NCBI GenBank assembly: GCA_937873395.1
Contig: CALMYH010000166.1
Coordinates: forward strand, 1-33,874
Direction of reading: 5' to 3'
Length of the DNA stretch: 33,874 nucleotides
Origin: an uncultured Burkholderiales bacterium
Lineage (GTDB): Bacteria > Pseudomonadota > Gammaproteobacteria > Burkholderiales > Burkholderiaceae_C
Position numbers and translations under genes: made by a program. Below are positions 1-8,538 of this stretch, piece after piece. The notes below the pieces were generated by a model. That model was not told the origin of the DNA. It saw only the letters and a program-made list of their open reading frames with translations, and did not search any database. Positions within the stretch are counted from its first letter, which is position 1; the number at the start of each line of letters is the position of its first letter.

Positions 1-86
1 GTATTGCCCGGACTCCCCCCACCGCCACCGCAGGACGCCAGCGCCGCTGCGGTCAGCAGCGCCGCGAACATATTGAACAGCTTCAT
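1..86 (-). CDS. Lipoprotein, N-terminal fragment (runs off the window start)
   Basis: Only the first 28 or so codons are in the window. The start codon at 86 is preceded by a good ribosome binding site (GGAAGGAAAAACC on the coding strand). The peptide begins MKLFNMFAALLTAAALASC, a short charged start, a hydrophobic core and a lipobox (L-A-S-C, lipidated Cys at residue 19), followed by a glycine run (GGGGGS) typical of a flexible tether. It is therefore almost certainly exported and lipidated. It lies 43 bp downstream of pilQ on the same strand with no terminator visible between them, so it may be co-transcribed with the pilus operon. The function cannot be told from this fragment. In many relatives aroK follows pilQ, so this gene marks a departure from that order. 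Confidence 0.75.
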   Translation of the reverse strand, partial: MKLFNMFAALLTAAALASCGGGGGSPGN

Positions 87-129
87 GGTTTTTCCTTCCT
101 CTTGTTCTCTTCGTCTGACTGGCGGTTCC

Positions 130-2298
130 TCAGCGTGTCACGCCGCGGTCAGTGATGACGCGGGGCGTCAGGAACACCAGCAGTTCGGATTTGTTGGCGG
201 TGCGCGAACGGTTCTTGAACAGGTTGCCCAGCACCGGGATGTCGCCCAGCAGGGGCACCTTGGTCACGTCTTCGATCTCCGTGAGTTCGAAGATGCCGCC
301 GATGACCACCGTGCCGCCGTTCTCGACCAACACCTGGGTCTGCACCGCCTTGGTGTTGATGGCCACGCCCTGGAGGGTGGTCTCACCGCGGCTGTCCTTG
401 TTGACCGCCACGTCCATGATGATGTTGCCTTCGGGCGTGATCTGGGGCGTGACCTCCAGCTTCAGGCTGGCCTTGCGGAAAGCCACGGAGGTGGCGCCGC
501 TGGAGGTGGCTTCCTGGTAAGGGAACTCGGTGCCCTGTTCGATCATGGCCTTGACCTGGTCGGCGGTCACGATGCGCGGGCTGGAGACGATCTTGCCGCG
601 GCCGTCGGCCTCCAGCGCCGAGATCTCCAGGTTCAGGAAGCGGTTCGCGGCCGCGCTGAACAGCGACACCGCAAAGGCCGCCGGCGCGAAGCCGCCGGCA
701 CCGGCCGATGGCAGGTTGACGAACGAGGTGTTGATGGTGTCGAGCACGTTGACGCTCTCGCCGGTGGTGCTGGAGATGGCGTTGTAGCTGCCCCCGAGCG
801 CGAGCCGGTTGGAGCCGCCCACCGAATAACCGGGGTCGCCGCCGCGCACGCCGCGCAGGTCGCTGCCCCCCAGGCGCACACCGATGGAACGGCCGAAGCG
901 GTCGTCGGCCTCGACGATGCGTGCCTCGATCAGCACCTGGCGCACCGGAATGTCGAGCCGGGCAATGAGCTGCTGCACCTGTTCCAGGCGGGACGGAATG
1001 TCGGTCACGAACAGCTGGTTGGTGCGCGGCTCGGCAATGGCGCTGCCGCGCGGTGAGAGAATGCGGGCACTGGCCGCGGCACCGGGCGCGCCGCCGCCGA
1101 CCGCCCCCGAACCCATGATCTGCGCCGCCACATCGGTGGCTTTGGCGTAGTTCATCTGGAACGCCTGCGTCCTGACCGACTCCAGCGTTTCCACCGCAGC
1201 GCGGGCTTCGAGTTCCTGCTTCTCGCGGGCGGCGATTTCGTCATTCGGGGCGATCCACAGCACATTGCCGGTCTTGCGCATGCCCAGGCCCTTGGCCTGC
1301 AGGATGATGTCCAGCGCCTGGTCCCAGGGCACGTCGCGCAGGCGCAACGTCACCGATCCGCTGACCGAGTCGGAAGTGACGACGTTGAAGTTGGTGAAGT
1401 CGGCAATCACCTGCAGCAGCGCGCGGATCTCGATGTTCTGGAAGTTGAGCGAGAGTTTCTCGCCGCTGTAGCCCGGGCCCTGGGTCAGCTTGGACGGATC
1501 GACCGCCTGCTCGCGCACCTCCAGCACGAACTGGTTGTCGCTCTGATAGGCCGAATGCTCCCAGTTGCCGCGGGGCGTCACCTGCATGCGAACCCGGTCG
1601 CCCACCTGGGTGGTGGTGATGGTCTGGACCGGGGTACCGAAGTCGGTCACGTCCAGCCGGCGGCGCAGGCCCTCGGGCAGCGAGGTCTTGAGGAAGTCGA
1701 CCACCAGGTTCTGGCCCTGCTGGCGGATGTCCACGCCCACCTGGTTGCTGCCCAGCTCGACCACCACGCGACCGGTGTTGCCGGCGCCGCGCCGGAAGTC
1801 GATGTCGCGCAGGGCGGCCACGTCGCGATTGCGGCTTTCGGCGAACACGCTGGGTGCACTGACGGCGGTCGTGGTGGCTTCGGTGCGGCCCAGCACCACC
1901 AGCAGCGTGCGGCCGTCGGCGCTCGCCTCGTAGGAAGCCGGCTGCCTGAGGTTGATGACGACCCGCGTGCGGTCACCCGCCTGCACCACGTTGGCCGAGC
2001 GCAGGTTGCCCTGGTTGAGCTCGACCGCATTGCGTCCCACCGCATTGACCACGCCAGGGAAGTCCAGCGCGATCCGGGCCGGTGACTGGATGGTGAAGCC
2101 GCTGGGCACCGCCGTCAGCGGCTCGGCCAGCTGGATGCGCAGCACCTCGGAGCCGCCCTGCATGGATCCGGTGATGGACTGGATGGCGTTCTGGGCATGC
2201 GCCCACGCCGCTCCCAGACCCAGGACCGCCATGGCCGCTGTCTTCAGCAGGGTTCGTTGCACGGCGCCGGCCCGCAGGACCTTGCTTGGCTTGTTCAT
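130..2298 (-). CDS. pilQ: Type IV pilus outer-membrane secretin PilQ
   Basis: PilQ forms the outer-membrane ring through which type IV pili are extruded and retracted. The protein is 722 residues. A signal peptide ends near residue 35 (AHA-Q). Two AMIN-like peptidoglycan-binding regions follow (about 45-140 and 165-250), then a short secretin N-terminal (STN) domain beginning around the motif LSLNFQNIEIRALLQVIADF, a NolW/secretin-N region with a Gly/Ala-rich linker, and a C-terminal secretin barrel containing VPLLGDIPVLGNLFK, the secretin hallmark. The chosen ATG at 2298 overlaps the pilP stop (ATGA) and gives a proper signal peptide. A longer in-frame reading towards 2925 exists but would run through pilP. 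It is the last pil gene of the operon. Confidence 0.97.
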   Translation of the reverse strand: MNKPSKVLRAGAVQRTLLKTAAMAVLGLGAAWAHAQNAIQSITGSMQGGSEVLRIQLAEPLTAVPSGFTIQSPARIALDFPGVVNAVGRNAVELNQGNLRSANVVQAGDRTRVVINLRQPASYEASADGRTLLVVLGRTEATTTAVSAPSVFAESRNRDVAALRDIDFRRGAGNTGRVVVELGSNQVGVDIRQQGQNLVVDFLKTSLPEGLRRRLDVTDFGTPVQTITTTQVGDRVRMQVTPRGNWEHSAYQSDNQFVLEVREQAVDPSKLTQGPGYSGEKLSLNFQNIEIRALLQVIADFTNFNVVTSDSVSGSVTLRLRDVPWDQALDIILQAKGLGMRKTGNVLWIAPNDEIAAREKQELEARAAVETLESVRTQAFQMNYAKATDVAAQIMGSGAVGGGAPGAAASARILSPRGSAIAEPRTNQLFVTDIPSRLEQVQQLIARLDIPVRQVLIEARIVEADDRFGRSIGVRLGGSDLRGVRGGDPGYSVGGSNRLALGGSYNAISSTTGESVNVLDTINTSFVNLPSAGAGGFAPAAFAVSLFSAAANRFLNLEISALEADGRGKIVSSPRIVTADQVKAMIEQGTEFPYQEATSSGATSVAFRKASLKLEVTPQITPEGNIIMDVAVNKDSRGETTLQGVAINTKAVQTQVLVENGGTVVIGGIFELTEIEDVTKVPLLGDIPVLGNLFKNRSRTANKSELLVFLTPRVITDRGVTR

Positions 2299-2834
2299 CT
2301 GGTACCTTCCTCTTGTAGCTGCAGCGCCGCCGGGCGCTCGATCCAGTCGCCTGCACCGTCCTGCACGATCTCGCGCAGCACGACCTCGGTCTCGCTGATG
2401 CTGTTGACCCGGCCGAAGTTCTGGCCGAGGTAGTTGCCCCTGCGCACCTGGTACAACAGGTCGTTGACCTTGACCAGCGCCACCAGCTGCCCCTGACGCA
2501 TCAGGCTGCCCACCATGACCATGGTGTCCAGCGGATAGGCCTCCAGCGGCTCCTTGCGCCGATTCAGCTCGGCTTCGATCAGCGCGGAGTTGGACAGGGT
2601 CGGGGGCAGGCTGCCACGCAGCACACTGGTCAGCTTTTCGGGGTCGAAAGGCGGCTGTTCGGTCTCGCCGACATAGGCCTGCGGGTCGAATCGCGCAGGC
2701 GGCTCGATGGGCGTGACGCTGGGGCGGATGGAGTTGCGTTCGCTCACCATCCATTGCTGAAGTTCGCCTTCGGCCGACGGGCCGCAGGCGACCAGACCGG
2801 CCGCCGCCAGGGCCAGCAGGCCCGTTCGTGTCAT
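2295..2834 (-). CDS. pilP: Type IV pilus inner-membrane lipoprotein PilP
   Basis: PilP is the lipoprotein that links the inner-membrane PilNO complex to the PilQ secretin. The product from the ATG at 2834 is 179 residues: MTRTGLLALAAAGLVAC carries a lipobox with Cys at residue 17, and the C-terminal half has the compact beta domain expected of PilP (about residues 70-175, with YPLDTMVMVGSLMRQGQLVALVKV). The ATG has a well-placed AGGTGA upstream. A GTG at 2846 that overlaps the pilO stop (GTGA) is an alternative and would add four residues; the ATG is preferred because of the ribosome binding site and the compact signal peptide. The stop overlaps the pilQ start by 4 bp, which suggests translational coupling. 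Confidence 0.93.
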   Translation of the reverse strand: MTRTGLLALAAAGLVACGPSAEGELQQWMVSERNSIRPSVTPIEPPARFDPQAYVGETEQPPFDPEKLTSVLRGSLPPTLSNSALIEAELNRRKEPLEAYPLDTMVMVGSLMRQGQLVALVKVNDLLYQVRRGNYLGQNFGRVNSISETEVVLREIVQDGAGDWIERPAALQLQEEGTR

Positions 2835-2842
2835 GTTGGCTC

Positions 2843-3523
2843 TCACCTCGCTGCCCCCTGTCTCGGTGCCGCGGCCTGCTGCTGCGCGATTTCTTCCTGG
2901 TCCAGGTAGCGGAAGGTCTTGGCAATGCCTTCCATGGTCAGCACCCCGTCGCGGTCGCGCACCGGGGTCAGGTTCAGGTTGTTCAGCGTCACGATGCGCG
3001 ACAGGTTGGCGATGTCGGCCGCGAACAGGCCCATGTCGTGGTAGCGGCCAGTGACCCGGATGCTGATCGGCAGCTCGGCGTAGTACTGCTGGACGACCAC
3101 GTTGCCGGGCCGGAACAGCTCGAACTGCAGGCTGCGCCCCAGGCCGGCCTGGTTGATGTCGGAGAGCAGCGCATCCATCTCGGCCTTGCTGGGCAGCTGG
3201 CGCTCAAGCTGGTTCACATAGGTCTGCACCTGCTCGAGCTGCTTCTTGAGCGCATCGAGGTTGACTGCCTGCACCAGCTTCTTGCGGTAGTCCTCGCGCA
3301 ACTGGACTTCGCGCGTCTTCTCAAACTCGAGCTCTTCGTCGGCCTTGCTCAGCCAGGCGTACCAGAGCACCACCACCACCAGCACACAGACGCCGATGTA
3401 CAGCAGGTTGCGAGGAAGGGCCGGCCACTGGGACGGGTCGTTCGGATCGAGTCCGGTGAACTGCCGCTGGACCTGGTCCTGCAGCCGCTTGAAATCGATG
3501 TGGATGGCGGGTGATTTGGCCAT
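2843..3523 (-). CDS. pilO: Type IV pilus inner-membrane assembly protein PilO
   Basis: PilO pairs with PilN in the inner membrane and with PilP to form the alignment subcomplex of the type IV pilus machine. The 226-residue protein has a short cytoplasmic N-terminus, one transmembrane segment (about residues 40-60, LLYIGVCVLVVVVLWYAWL), a coiled coil (about 65-115, with repeated Lys/Glu/Leu, KKQLEQVQTYVNQLERQL), and a periplasmic ferredoxin-like domain ending near residue 205. Length and domain order match the family. It begins 17 bp after pilN and its stop lies next to the pilP start, fully inside the operon. Confidence 0.95.
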   Translation of the reverse strand: MAKSPAIHIDFKRLQDQVQRQFTGLDPNDPSQWPALPRNLLYIGVCVLVVVVLWYAWLSKADEELEFEKTREVQLREDYRKKLVQAVNLDALKKQLEQVQTYVNQLERQLPSKAEMDALLSDINQAGLGRSLQFELFRPGNVVVQQYYAELPISIRVTGRYHDMGLFAADIANLSRIVTLNNLNLTPVRDRDGVLTMEGIAKTFRYLDQEEIAQQQAAAPRQGAAR

Positions 3524-3540
3524 GGCGGTCTGTGCCTCGA

Positions 3541-4155
3541 TCAGCCCCTGCCGGGCGGGTTGGCGGCAGCGCCTGGCGCTGCCGGGGCATTGTCACTGCC
3601 GCGCTTGAGGGCCACGCGCATGGTGAAATTCGAGACCCGGCGCTGCTCACGGGCGGTCAGCGTGACCGTTCCGGCCACGATTTCCACCAGCTCGGGGCGG
3701 GTCAGCCAGGTGCTGTTGTTGGACAGGTTGCGCAACAGTTCGGACACGCGCTCCTGGGACTGGGCGACGCCGGTCAGCAACACGCTCTGGCCCTCCTGCT
3801 TCATGCCCATCAGGTAGACGCCGTCAGGCAGTTGGGCGACCAGTTCGTTGAGCAGATGGACCGGGATGTTGCGGTCGCGCTGCAGGTCCTCGACCGCGGT
3901 CTGCCTGGCCCGCAGGGAGGCAATTTCACGCTGCAGGTTGGCGATGTCCTTGATTTCTTCGTCCAGCTTGGCGATCTCGCGCTGGAGGAAGGCATTGCGG
4001 TCCTGTTGCGCGCTGATCTGGCCCTGGTACCAGGTGAACACGGCCCCACAGATGATGCCGCCCAGCAAGGCGGACATGCCCAACTGGGTGAAGAACTGTT
4101 CCTTTTGCTTCTTGCGCGCAGCCTCGCGGTGCGGCAGCAGGTTGATCAGGATCAT
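3541..4155 (-). CDS. pilN: Type IV pilus inner-membrane assembly protein PilN
   Basis: PilN is the partner of PilO; its cytoplasmic N-terminal tail binds PilM. The protein is 204 residues and opens with MILINLLPHREAARK, the conserved (I)NLLP(W/H)R tail that docks into the PilM groove. One transmembrane helix follows (about 27-45, LGMSALLGGIICGAVFTWY), then a coiled coil (about 55-85) and a periplasmic domain. The end is Ala/Pro/Gly-rich and looks disordered. The start overlaps the pilM stop as ATGA, consistent with coupled synthesis of the two direct partners. Confidence 0.95.
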   Translation of the reverse strand: MILINLLPHREAARKKQKEQFFTQLGMSALLGGIICGAVFTWYQGQISAQQDRNAFLQREIAKLDEEIKDIANLQREIASLRARQTAVEDLQRDRNIPVHLLNELVAQLPDGVYLMGMKQEGQSVLLTGVAQSQERVSELLRNLSNNSTWLTRPELVEIVAGTVTLTAREQRRVSNFTMRVALKRGSDNAPAAPGAAANPPGRG

Positions 4156-5231
4156 TGGTGAAACCTCCGCAAGGCAAGACCGGTGGAGGTCAGGTAGGAC
4201 GGGGCCTCGCGGGTGAGCTTGCGCGCCTGGACCGTCGAGGCCATCTCCATGGCATCGAAGGGGTTGATCACCATGCAGGCAAACGAGGTCTGGTGCGTCA
4301 CCGCCTCGGTCAGACCCGGCAGCGCCGCACTCCCGCCGGCCAGCAGGATGTGGTCGACCTTGTTGAAGGGCGTGCTGGTGAAGAAGAACTGCAGGGCCCG
4401 GCCCACTTCCTGCGCCATGCTTTCGATGAAGGGCTCGAGCACGGCGGTGCGGTAGTCGTCCGGCAGGTCACTGGAGCGTTTCTTGGCCTCGGCCTCGTCG
4501 GTGGAGAAGCCGTACTGACGGACGATCAGCTGGGTCAGCTGGGCACCGCCGAAAGCCTGGTCCCGCTCGTACAGCACCTCGTCGTTGCGAATGACCTGCA
4601 TGCTGGTGGTCATGGCGCCGACCTCGAACAGGGCCACCAGCGAGTCCATGCCCTGGTTGGGCAAGGTTTCGATGATGCGCCCGGCAGCCATGCGAGACGC
4701 ATACGACTCCACGTCCATCACGACCGGCTTGAGTCCGGCCGCCTCCGCCAGCCCCTGGCGATCGGAGACCTTTTCCTTGCGCGAGGCGGCAATGAGCACC
4801 TCGATGTCGCCCACCGAACTGGCGCTGGGACCGATGACGCAGAAGTCCAGACTGACCTCGTCGAGGGAAAACGGGATGTACTGGTTGGCCTCGGACTCCA
4901 CCTGGGCCTCCAGCTCCTTGTCGGACAGCCCTCCGGGGAGGATGATCTTCTTGGTGATGACGGCCGAGGCGGGCAATGCCATGGCCACGTTCTTGGTCCG
5001 GCTGCCGCTCTTGCGCACCAGGCGGCGAATGGCATCGGCCACTTCGTCGAACTTCTCGATGTTGCCATCGGTGATCCAGCCCCGCTCCAGCGGCTCGATC
5101 GCGCAACGCTCGAGCACCAGGTCACCGGCGCGGTTGCGCCCGAGCTCGACCAGCTTGACGCTGGAAGAACTGACATCGATGCCCAGCAAAGGAGCCGGCT
5201 CGCGACTGAACAAAGAACCCAATGAGATCAA
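4152..5231 (-). CDS. pilM: Type IV pilus actin-like ATPase PilM
   Basis: PilM is a cytoplasmic FtsA/actin-fold protein that binds ATP and the PilN tail, organising the pilus machine at the inner membrane. The product from 5231 is 359 residues, the usual size. Visible motifs are the phosphate-1 loop LLGIDVSSSSVKLVEL near the N-terminus and the adenosine motif HILLAGGSAALPGL near residue 287. The start is a TTG: the sequence upstream has GGAGGT five bases before TTG 5231, giving MISLGSLF. An earlier TTG at 5246 would place this strong ribosome binding site inside the coding region and is less likely. It is the first gene of the pilMNOPQ operon and is divergent from the PBP1A gene. Confidence 0.93.
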   Translation of the reverse strand: MISLGSLFSREPAPLLGIDVSSSSVKLVELGRNRAGDLVLERCAIEPLERGWITDGNIEKFDEVADAIRRLVRKSGSRTKNVAMALPASAVITKKIILPGGLSDKELEAQVESEANQYIPFSLDEVSLDFCVIGPSASSVGDIEVLIAASRKEKVSDRQGLAEAAGLKPVVMDVESYASRMAAGRIIETLPNQGMDSLVALFEVGAMTTSMQVIRNDEVLYERDQAFGGAQLTQLIVRQYGFSTDEAEAKKRSSDLPDDYRTAVLEPFIESMAQEVGRALQFFFTSTPFNKVDHILLAGGSAALPGLTEAVTHQTSFACMVINPFDAMEMASTVQARKLTREAPSYLTSTGLALRRFHQ

Positions 5232-5468
5232 GTTGACCTCCCCCAATGGCGGCGCAAAACCGCGCCAAACTTAAGAAATCACTTCAATGCTAGCAGTAAG
5301 CCCCTTGAGCAGCAAAGAATTTTGGCTCCTGCCTCTTGCCCAAGCGTTGTCAAAAGCATACGCGCCATCCCGGTCGGACGGGGTGTCTTTCCCCCTGGCA
5401 TCCGGTTGAAGTACACAAGAACTCACAATCGGCTGCCCGAATCCGGGTTTCTTGCAACACCCTATTTT

Positions 5469-5474
5469 TATAAT
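5469..5474 (+). promoter_or_regulatory. Putative -10 box (TATAAT) of the PBP1A gene
   Basis: A perfect TATAAT lies 24 bases before the start codon of the PBP1A gene, in the 266-bp AT-richer divergent gap between pilM and this gene. No good -35 hexamer is found at 16-18 bp upstream (only TTTCTT-like bases at 15 bp), so the -10 may be the main determinant. A start of transcription near 5481 would give a very short leader. Confidence 0.5.
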
Positions 5475-5497
5475 CGGCACTCACTTCCCACCCAGGC

Positions 5498-7924
5498 ATG
5501 GCCCAAAAAGACGCACCCGGCAAGAAACCGACGCCCGCGACAGTATCACCTCCCGTTCACCTGGCACGTGTGGTCGTGCGCCTTGTGGTGGCTCTGGTCG
5601 GACTGGCGGCAGCCGGTGTGGTTTCCCTGCTGATCATCATCGCCCTGGCCCTGGCCCTGGCCTACCCCAATCTGCCCGATGTCGGACACCTGGCGGATTA
5701 CCGCCCCAAGCTGCCACTGAGGGTGCTGACCATCGATGGCAAACCCATGGGCGAGTTCGGCGAGGAACGCCGAAGCCTGGTGCCCATCCGGGACATGCCG
5801 CAGGTCATGATCGACGCCGTGCTGGCGATCGAGGATGCGCGTTTCTTCGAACACGGCGGTGTCGACTACCGGGGCATGGTGCGCGCTGCCCTGGCCAACC
5901 TGGGCCAGGCCAAGAGCCAGGGGGCTTCGACCATCACCATGCAGGTGGCCCGCAACGTCTATCTCTCGGCCGAGAAGAGCTACACGCGCAAGATCTACGA
6001 GGTGCTGCTGACCTTCAAGCTGGAACACCAGCTGACCAAGGAACAGATTCTGGAGATCTACATGAACCAGATCTTCCTCGGTCACCGGGCCTACGGCTTT
6101 GCCATGGCGGCCCAGACCTATTTCGGCAAGCCGCTGGCCGATCTTTCGGTCGCCGAAGCCGCCATGCTGGCCGGCCTGCCCAAGGCGCCGTCGGCCTTCA
6201 ATCCGCTGTCCAACCCGAGGCGGGCACGGGCCCGGCAGCTGCACATCATCGACCGCATGCGCGAGAACGGCTTCATCACCGCCGCGCAGGCCGAAGAGGC
6301 CAAGGCCGAGAAGCTGCAGCTGCGCCGCCAGAACGTGGAACGGTCCCGGGCCGAGTTCGCCGCAGAAATGGTGCGCCAGGCGATCGTGGCCCAGTACGGG
6401 GAGGATGCCTACACCCGCGGACTGGTCGTGACCACCACCATCCGCTCCGACGAACAGCTCAGCGCCTACCGTGCGGTGCGTCAGGGTGTCATGGACTTCG
6501 AGGTGCGCCAGTTCTACCGGGGTCCCGAGCTCTTCATCGACCTGCCCGCCGACGAGGCCGCCCGCGAAGAGGCGATCGAACAGGTCCTGAGCGAACGTCC
6601 GGACAACGACGACCTGCTGTCGGCGGTGGTGCTCGAGGCCAGTGCCACGCGCGTGGTGGCCGTGCGATCGGACGGTGAGCCGATCACGATCACCGGTGAA
6701 GGCCTGCGCCCGGTGCGCTCCGGACTGGCCGAGCGCGCCGCTCCCAACATCCGCATCCGCCCGGGGGCGGTGATCCGCATCATGCGCACGGCCGGCAACA
6801 GCTGGCGCATCACCCAGCTGCCCGAGGTCGAGGCCGCCTTTGTGGCCCTGGACCCCCGGACCGGCGACATCCGTGCCCTGGTCGGCGGCTTCGACTTCCA
6901 GAAGAACAAGTTCAACCGCGTGACCCAGGCCTGGCGCCAGCCGGGCTCCAGCTTCAAGCCATTCATCTATTCGGCAGCGCTTGAAAAGGGCGTCATGCCC
7001 ATGACGGTGGTGAACGATGCACCGCTGTTTTTCAGCGCCCAGGAAACCGGGGGCAAGCCCTGGGAACCCAAGAACTACGACGGCACTTTCGAAGGCCCGA
7101 TGTCGGTGCGCCGCGCACTGGCCAAATCGAAGAACTCGGTGTCGATCCGGATCCTGCAGGTGGTTGGCACCGTGAGTGCGCAGCAATGGGTCAGCCGCTT
7201 CGGCTTCGAGCCTCAACGGCATCCGCCCTACCTGACGATGGCCTTGGGAGCCGGCTCAGTCACGCCGATGCAGATGGCCACCGGTTACGGCGTGTTCGCC
7301 AATGGCGGGCCTCTGGTCCCCCCGCGGCCTATTGCCCCGGGCACCGCCCACCAAGGCAAGGTGCCTTTCCAAGCGCGCCCGGTGGCGCTCGACGGCGCGA
7401 ATCGGGTCATCGATGCCCGCAACGCCTTCGTGACCAACAACCTGCTGCAGGAAATCACCCGCTCGGGCACCGCGGCGCGGGCACAATCCACCCTCAGGCG
7501 CCCGGACGTCTACGGCAAGACCGGCACCACCAACGATGCGGTCGATGCCTGGTTCGTCGGCTTCCACCCCACCGTGGTCGCGGCCACCTGGGTCGGCTAC
7601 GACACGCCCCGCAACCTGGGAAGCCGGGAGACCGGGGGCGGACTGAGCCTGCCGATCTGGATTTCCTACATGTCACATGCGTTGCGAAACCAGCCGGTGC
7701 AGGAATACGAAGTGCCGGCCGGCCTGGTCCGGGCCGGCGGCGACTGGTTCTACGAGGAGTTCGGACCCGGCATGGGTGTACAGGCCATCGGCATGGAGGA
7801 GGTGATGCCCGGCGTCGGACCGGCTGCCGCACCCACCGGCGGCTACGGCGAACTGCCGCTCACCGCGCCGCAGCCCTTGCCCAGCGACGATCGCCGGCGG
7901 ATTCTGGATCTGTTCAGGAACTGA
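5498..7924 (+). CDS. mrcA: Penicillin-binding protein 1A (class A PBP)
   Basis: Bifunctional cell wall synthase that polymerises lipid II and cross-links peptidoglycan. 808 residues: a cytoplasmic N-terminus, one transmembrane segment (about 27-54), a GT51 glycosyltransferase domain whose catalytic Glu is E112 in [11 protein letters not shown], an OB-like insertion (about residues 325-440), and a transpeptidase domain with SxxK at S484-K487 (GSSFKP), SxN at S544-N546 (SKNS) and KTGTT starting at K674. Size and order fit the proteobacterial PBP1A (PonA/MrcA) family. It is divergent from pilM, a pairing common in Proteobacteria. The last 11 bp overlap the end of the convergent cyaY gene. The ribosome binding site (AGG only) is weak. 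Confidence 0.97.
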   Translation: MAQKDAPGKKPTPATVSPPVHLARVVVRLVVALVGLAAAGVVSLLIIIALALALAYPNLPDVGHLADYRPKLPLRVLTIDGKPMGEFGEERRSLVPIRDMPQVMIDAVLAIEDARFFEHGGVDYRGMVRAALANLGQAKSQGASTITMQVARNVYLSAEKSYTRKIYEVLLTFKLEHQLTKEQILEIYMNQIFLGHRAYGFAMAAQTYFGKPLADLSVAEAAMLAGLPKAPSAFNPLSNPRRARARQLHIIDRMRENGFITAAQAEEAKAEKLQLRRQNVERSRAEFAAEMVRQAIVAQYGEDAYTRGLVVTTTIRSDEQLSAYRAVRQGVMDFEVRQFYRGPELFIDLPADEAAREEAIEQVLSERPDNDDLLSAVVLEASATRVVAVRSDGEPITITGEGLRPVRSGLAERAAPNIRIRPGAVIRIMRTAGNSWRITQLPEVEAAFVALDPRTGDIRALVGGFDFQKNKFNRVTQAWRQPGSSFKPFIYSAALEKGVMPMTVVNDAPLFFSAQETGGKPWEPKNYDGTFEGPMSVRRALAKSKNSVSIRILQVVGTVSAQQWVSRFGFEPQRHPPYLTMALGAGSVTPMQMATGYGVFANGGPLVPPRPIAPGTAHQGKVPFQARPVALDGANRVIDARNAFVTNNLLQEITRSGTAARAQSTLRRPDVYGKTGTTNDAVDAWFVGFHPTVVAATWVGYDTPRNLGSRETGGGLSLPIWISYMSHALRNQPVQEYEVPAGLVRAGGDWFYEEFGPGMGVQAIGMEEVMPGVGPAAAPTGGYGELPLTAPQPLPSDDRRRILDLFRN

Positions 7925-8243
7925 AGCTCAGCGCACGGCCGGCCTGCTCGGAGGCGAAACGCGAGAGACAGTTGAAGAACTCGCCTTCGCCCTTGGTGTC
8001 CATCCACTGCGCGCCATCGTGGCGGAAATGGAAGCCCCCCGCCCTGGCGGCCAGCCACACCTCGTGCAGCGGCTTCTGCAGGTTGATGATGATCTGGCTG
8101 CGGTTGGGAAAGGTGAGCGTGATCATGCCACCCACGCGCTGGTTGTCCAGATCGGCGTCGGTTTCGTCGTTGATGCGGTCACATGCCAGTTCGACCGCGC
8201 GCAGCAAGGCCTCGGCCCTGTCGAGATAGTCCTGGTCGGTCAT
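7914..8243 (-). CDS. cyaY: Iron-sulfur cluster assembly regulator CyaY (bacterial frataxin)
   Basis: CyaY binds iron through an acidic first helix and modulates cysteine desulfurase activity in Fe-S cluster assembly. 109 residues, the normal length. Visible frataxin features are the acidic N-terminal helix ([14 protein letters not shown]...DETDADLD), the beta-sheet core [20 protein letters not shown], and the conserved tryptophan stretches [14 protein letters not shown] and QWMDT. It is convergent with PBP1A (11-bp overlap) and divergent from the lptM gene, with only 21 bp between the two start codons. Confidence 0.96.
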   Translation of the reverse strand: MTDQDYLDRAEALLRAVELACDRINDETDADLDNQRVGGMITLTFPNRSQIIINLQKPLHEVWLAARAGGFHFRHDGAQWMDTKGEGEFFNCLSRFASEQAGRALSFSS

Positions 8244-8264
8244 TGGAAAGCAAAGGTGAACAAC

Positions 8265-8462
8265 ATGGTGTCGATTCTAGGCCGCAGGACCTTGACCCGC
8301 CGCGTGTCAGGGATGCTTGTCGCGCTGCTGGCGGCCGCGGCGCTGGCCGCTTGCGGGCAGAAGGGGCCCTTGTACCTTCCCGAGCCAGCAGGCTCCGCCA
8401 CCGGCCAGGCCACGCCTGTGCCGGACGGGCAGACAGCGGATCGGCCGCCGAGAGCCCGCTGA
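8265..8462 (+). CDS. lptM: Small lipoprotein LptM (YifL family)
   Basis: 65 residues from the ATG at 8265, which has AAGGTG six bases upstream. A charged N-terminus and hydrophobic stretch lead to the lipobox LAAC with lipidated Cys30, followed at once by GQKGPLYLP, the signature of the LptM/YifL family. LptM helps the LptD-LptE lipopolysaccharide export complex to mature at the outer membrane. The rest is low-complexity Pro/Thr/Ala. As in many Proteobacteria it sits back to back with cyaY. A diaminopimelate gene (dapF or lysA) usually follows; here the next 76 bp hold only a GC-rich inverted repeat, and then the end of ccsB. Confidence 0.88.
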   Translation: MVSILGRRTLTRRVSGMLVALLAAAALAACGQKGPLYLPEPAGSATGQATPVPDGQTADRPPRAR

Positions 8463-8502
8463 CCCGAGCCGGATCAGGAGCGCCGGAGCGCGGGCCAAGT
8501 CC

Positions 8503-8529
8503 CGGCGGCGACTGCGCCGCGGCGCCGCC
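8503..8529. repeat. GC-rich inverted repeat between convergent lptM and ccsB
   Basis: GGCGGCG and CGCCGCC arms enclose a GC-rich loop in the gap between the two convergent stop codons. There is no following T-run on either strand, so it is at best a weak bidirectional terminator. Boundaries are approximate. Confidence 0.35.
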
Positions 8530-8538
8530 GAGGCCCGA

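Noticed and set aside
4155-5225. A 356-codon open frame on the plus strand across pilM.
   Set aside because: Antisense of pilM, rich in His, Gly, Asp and Leu, as high-GC shadow frames are. No domain is seen, and pilM is certain on the other strand.
5348-5353. TTGACA on the minus strand as a possible -35 for pilM.
   Set aside because: No -10-like hexamer at 15-19 bp downstream. The pilM promoter could not be assigned with confidence.
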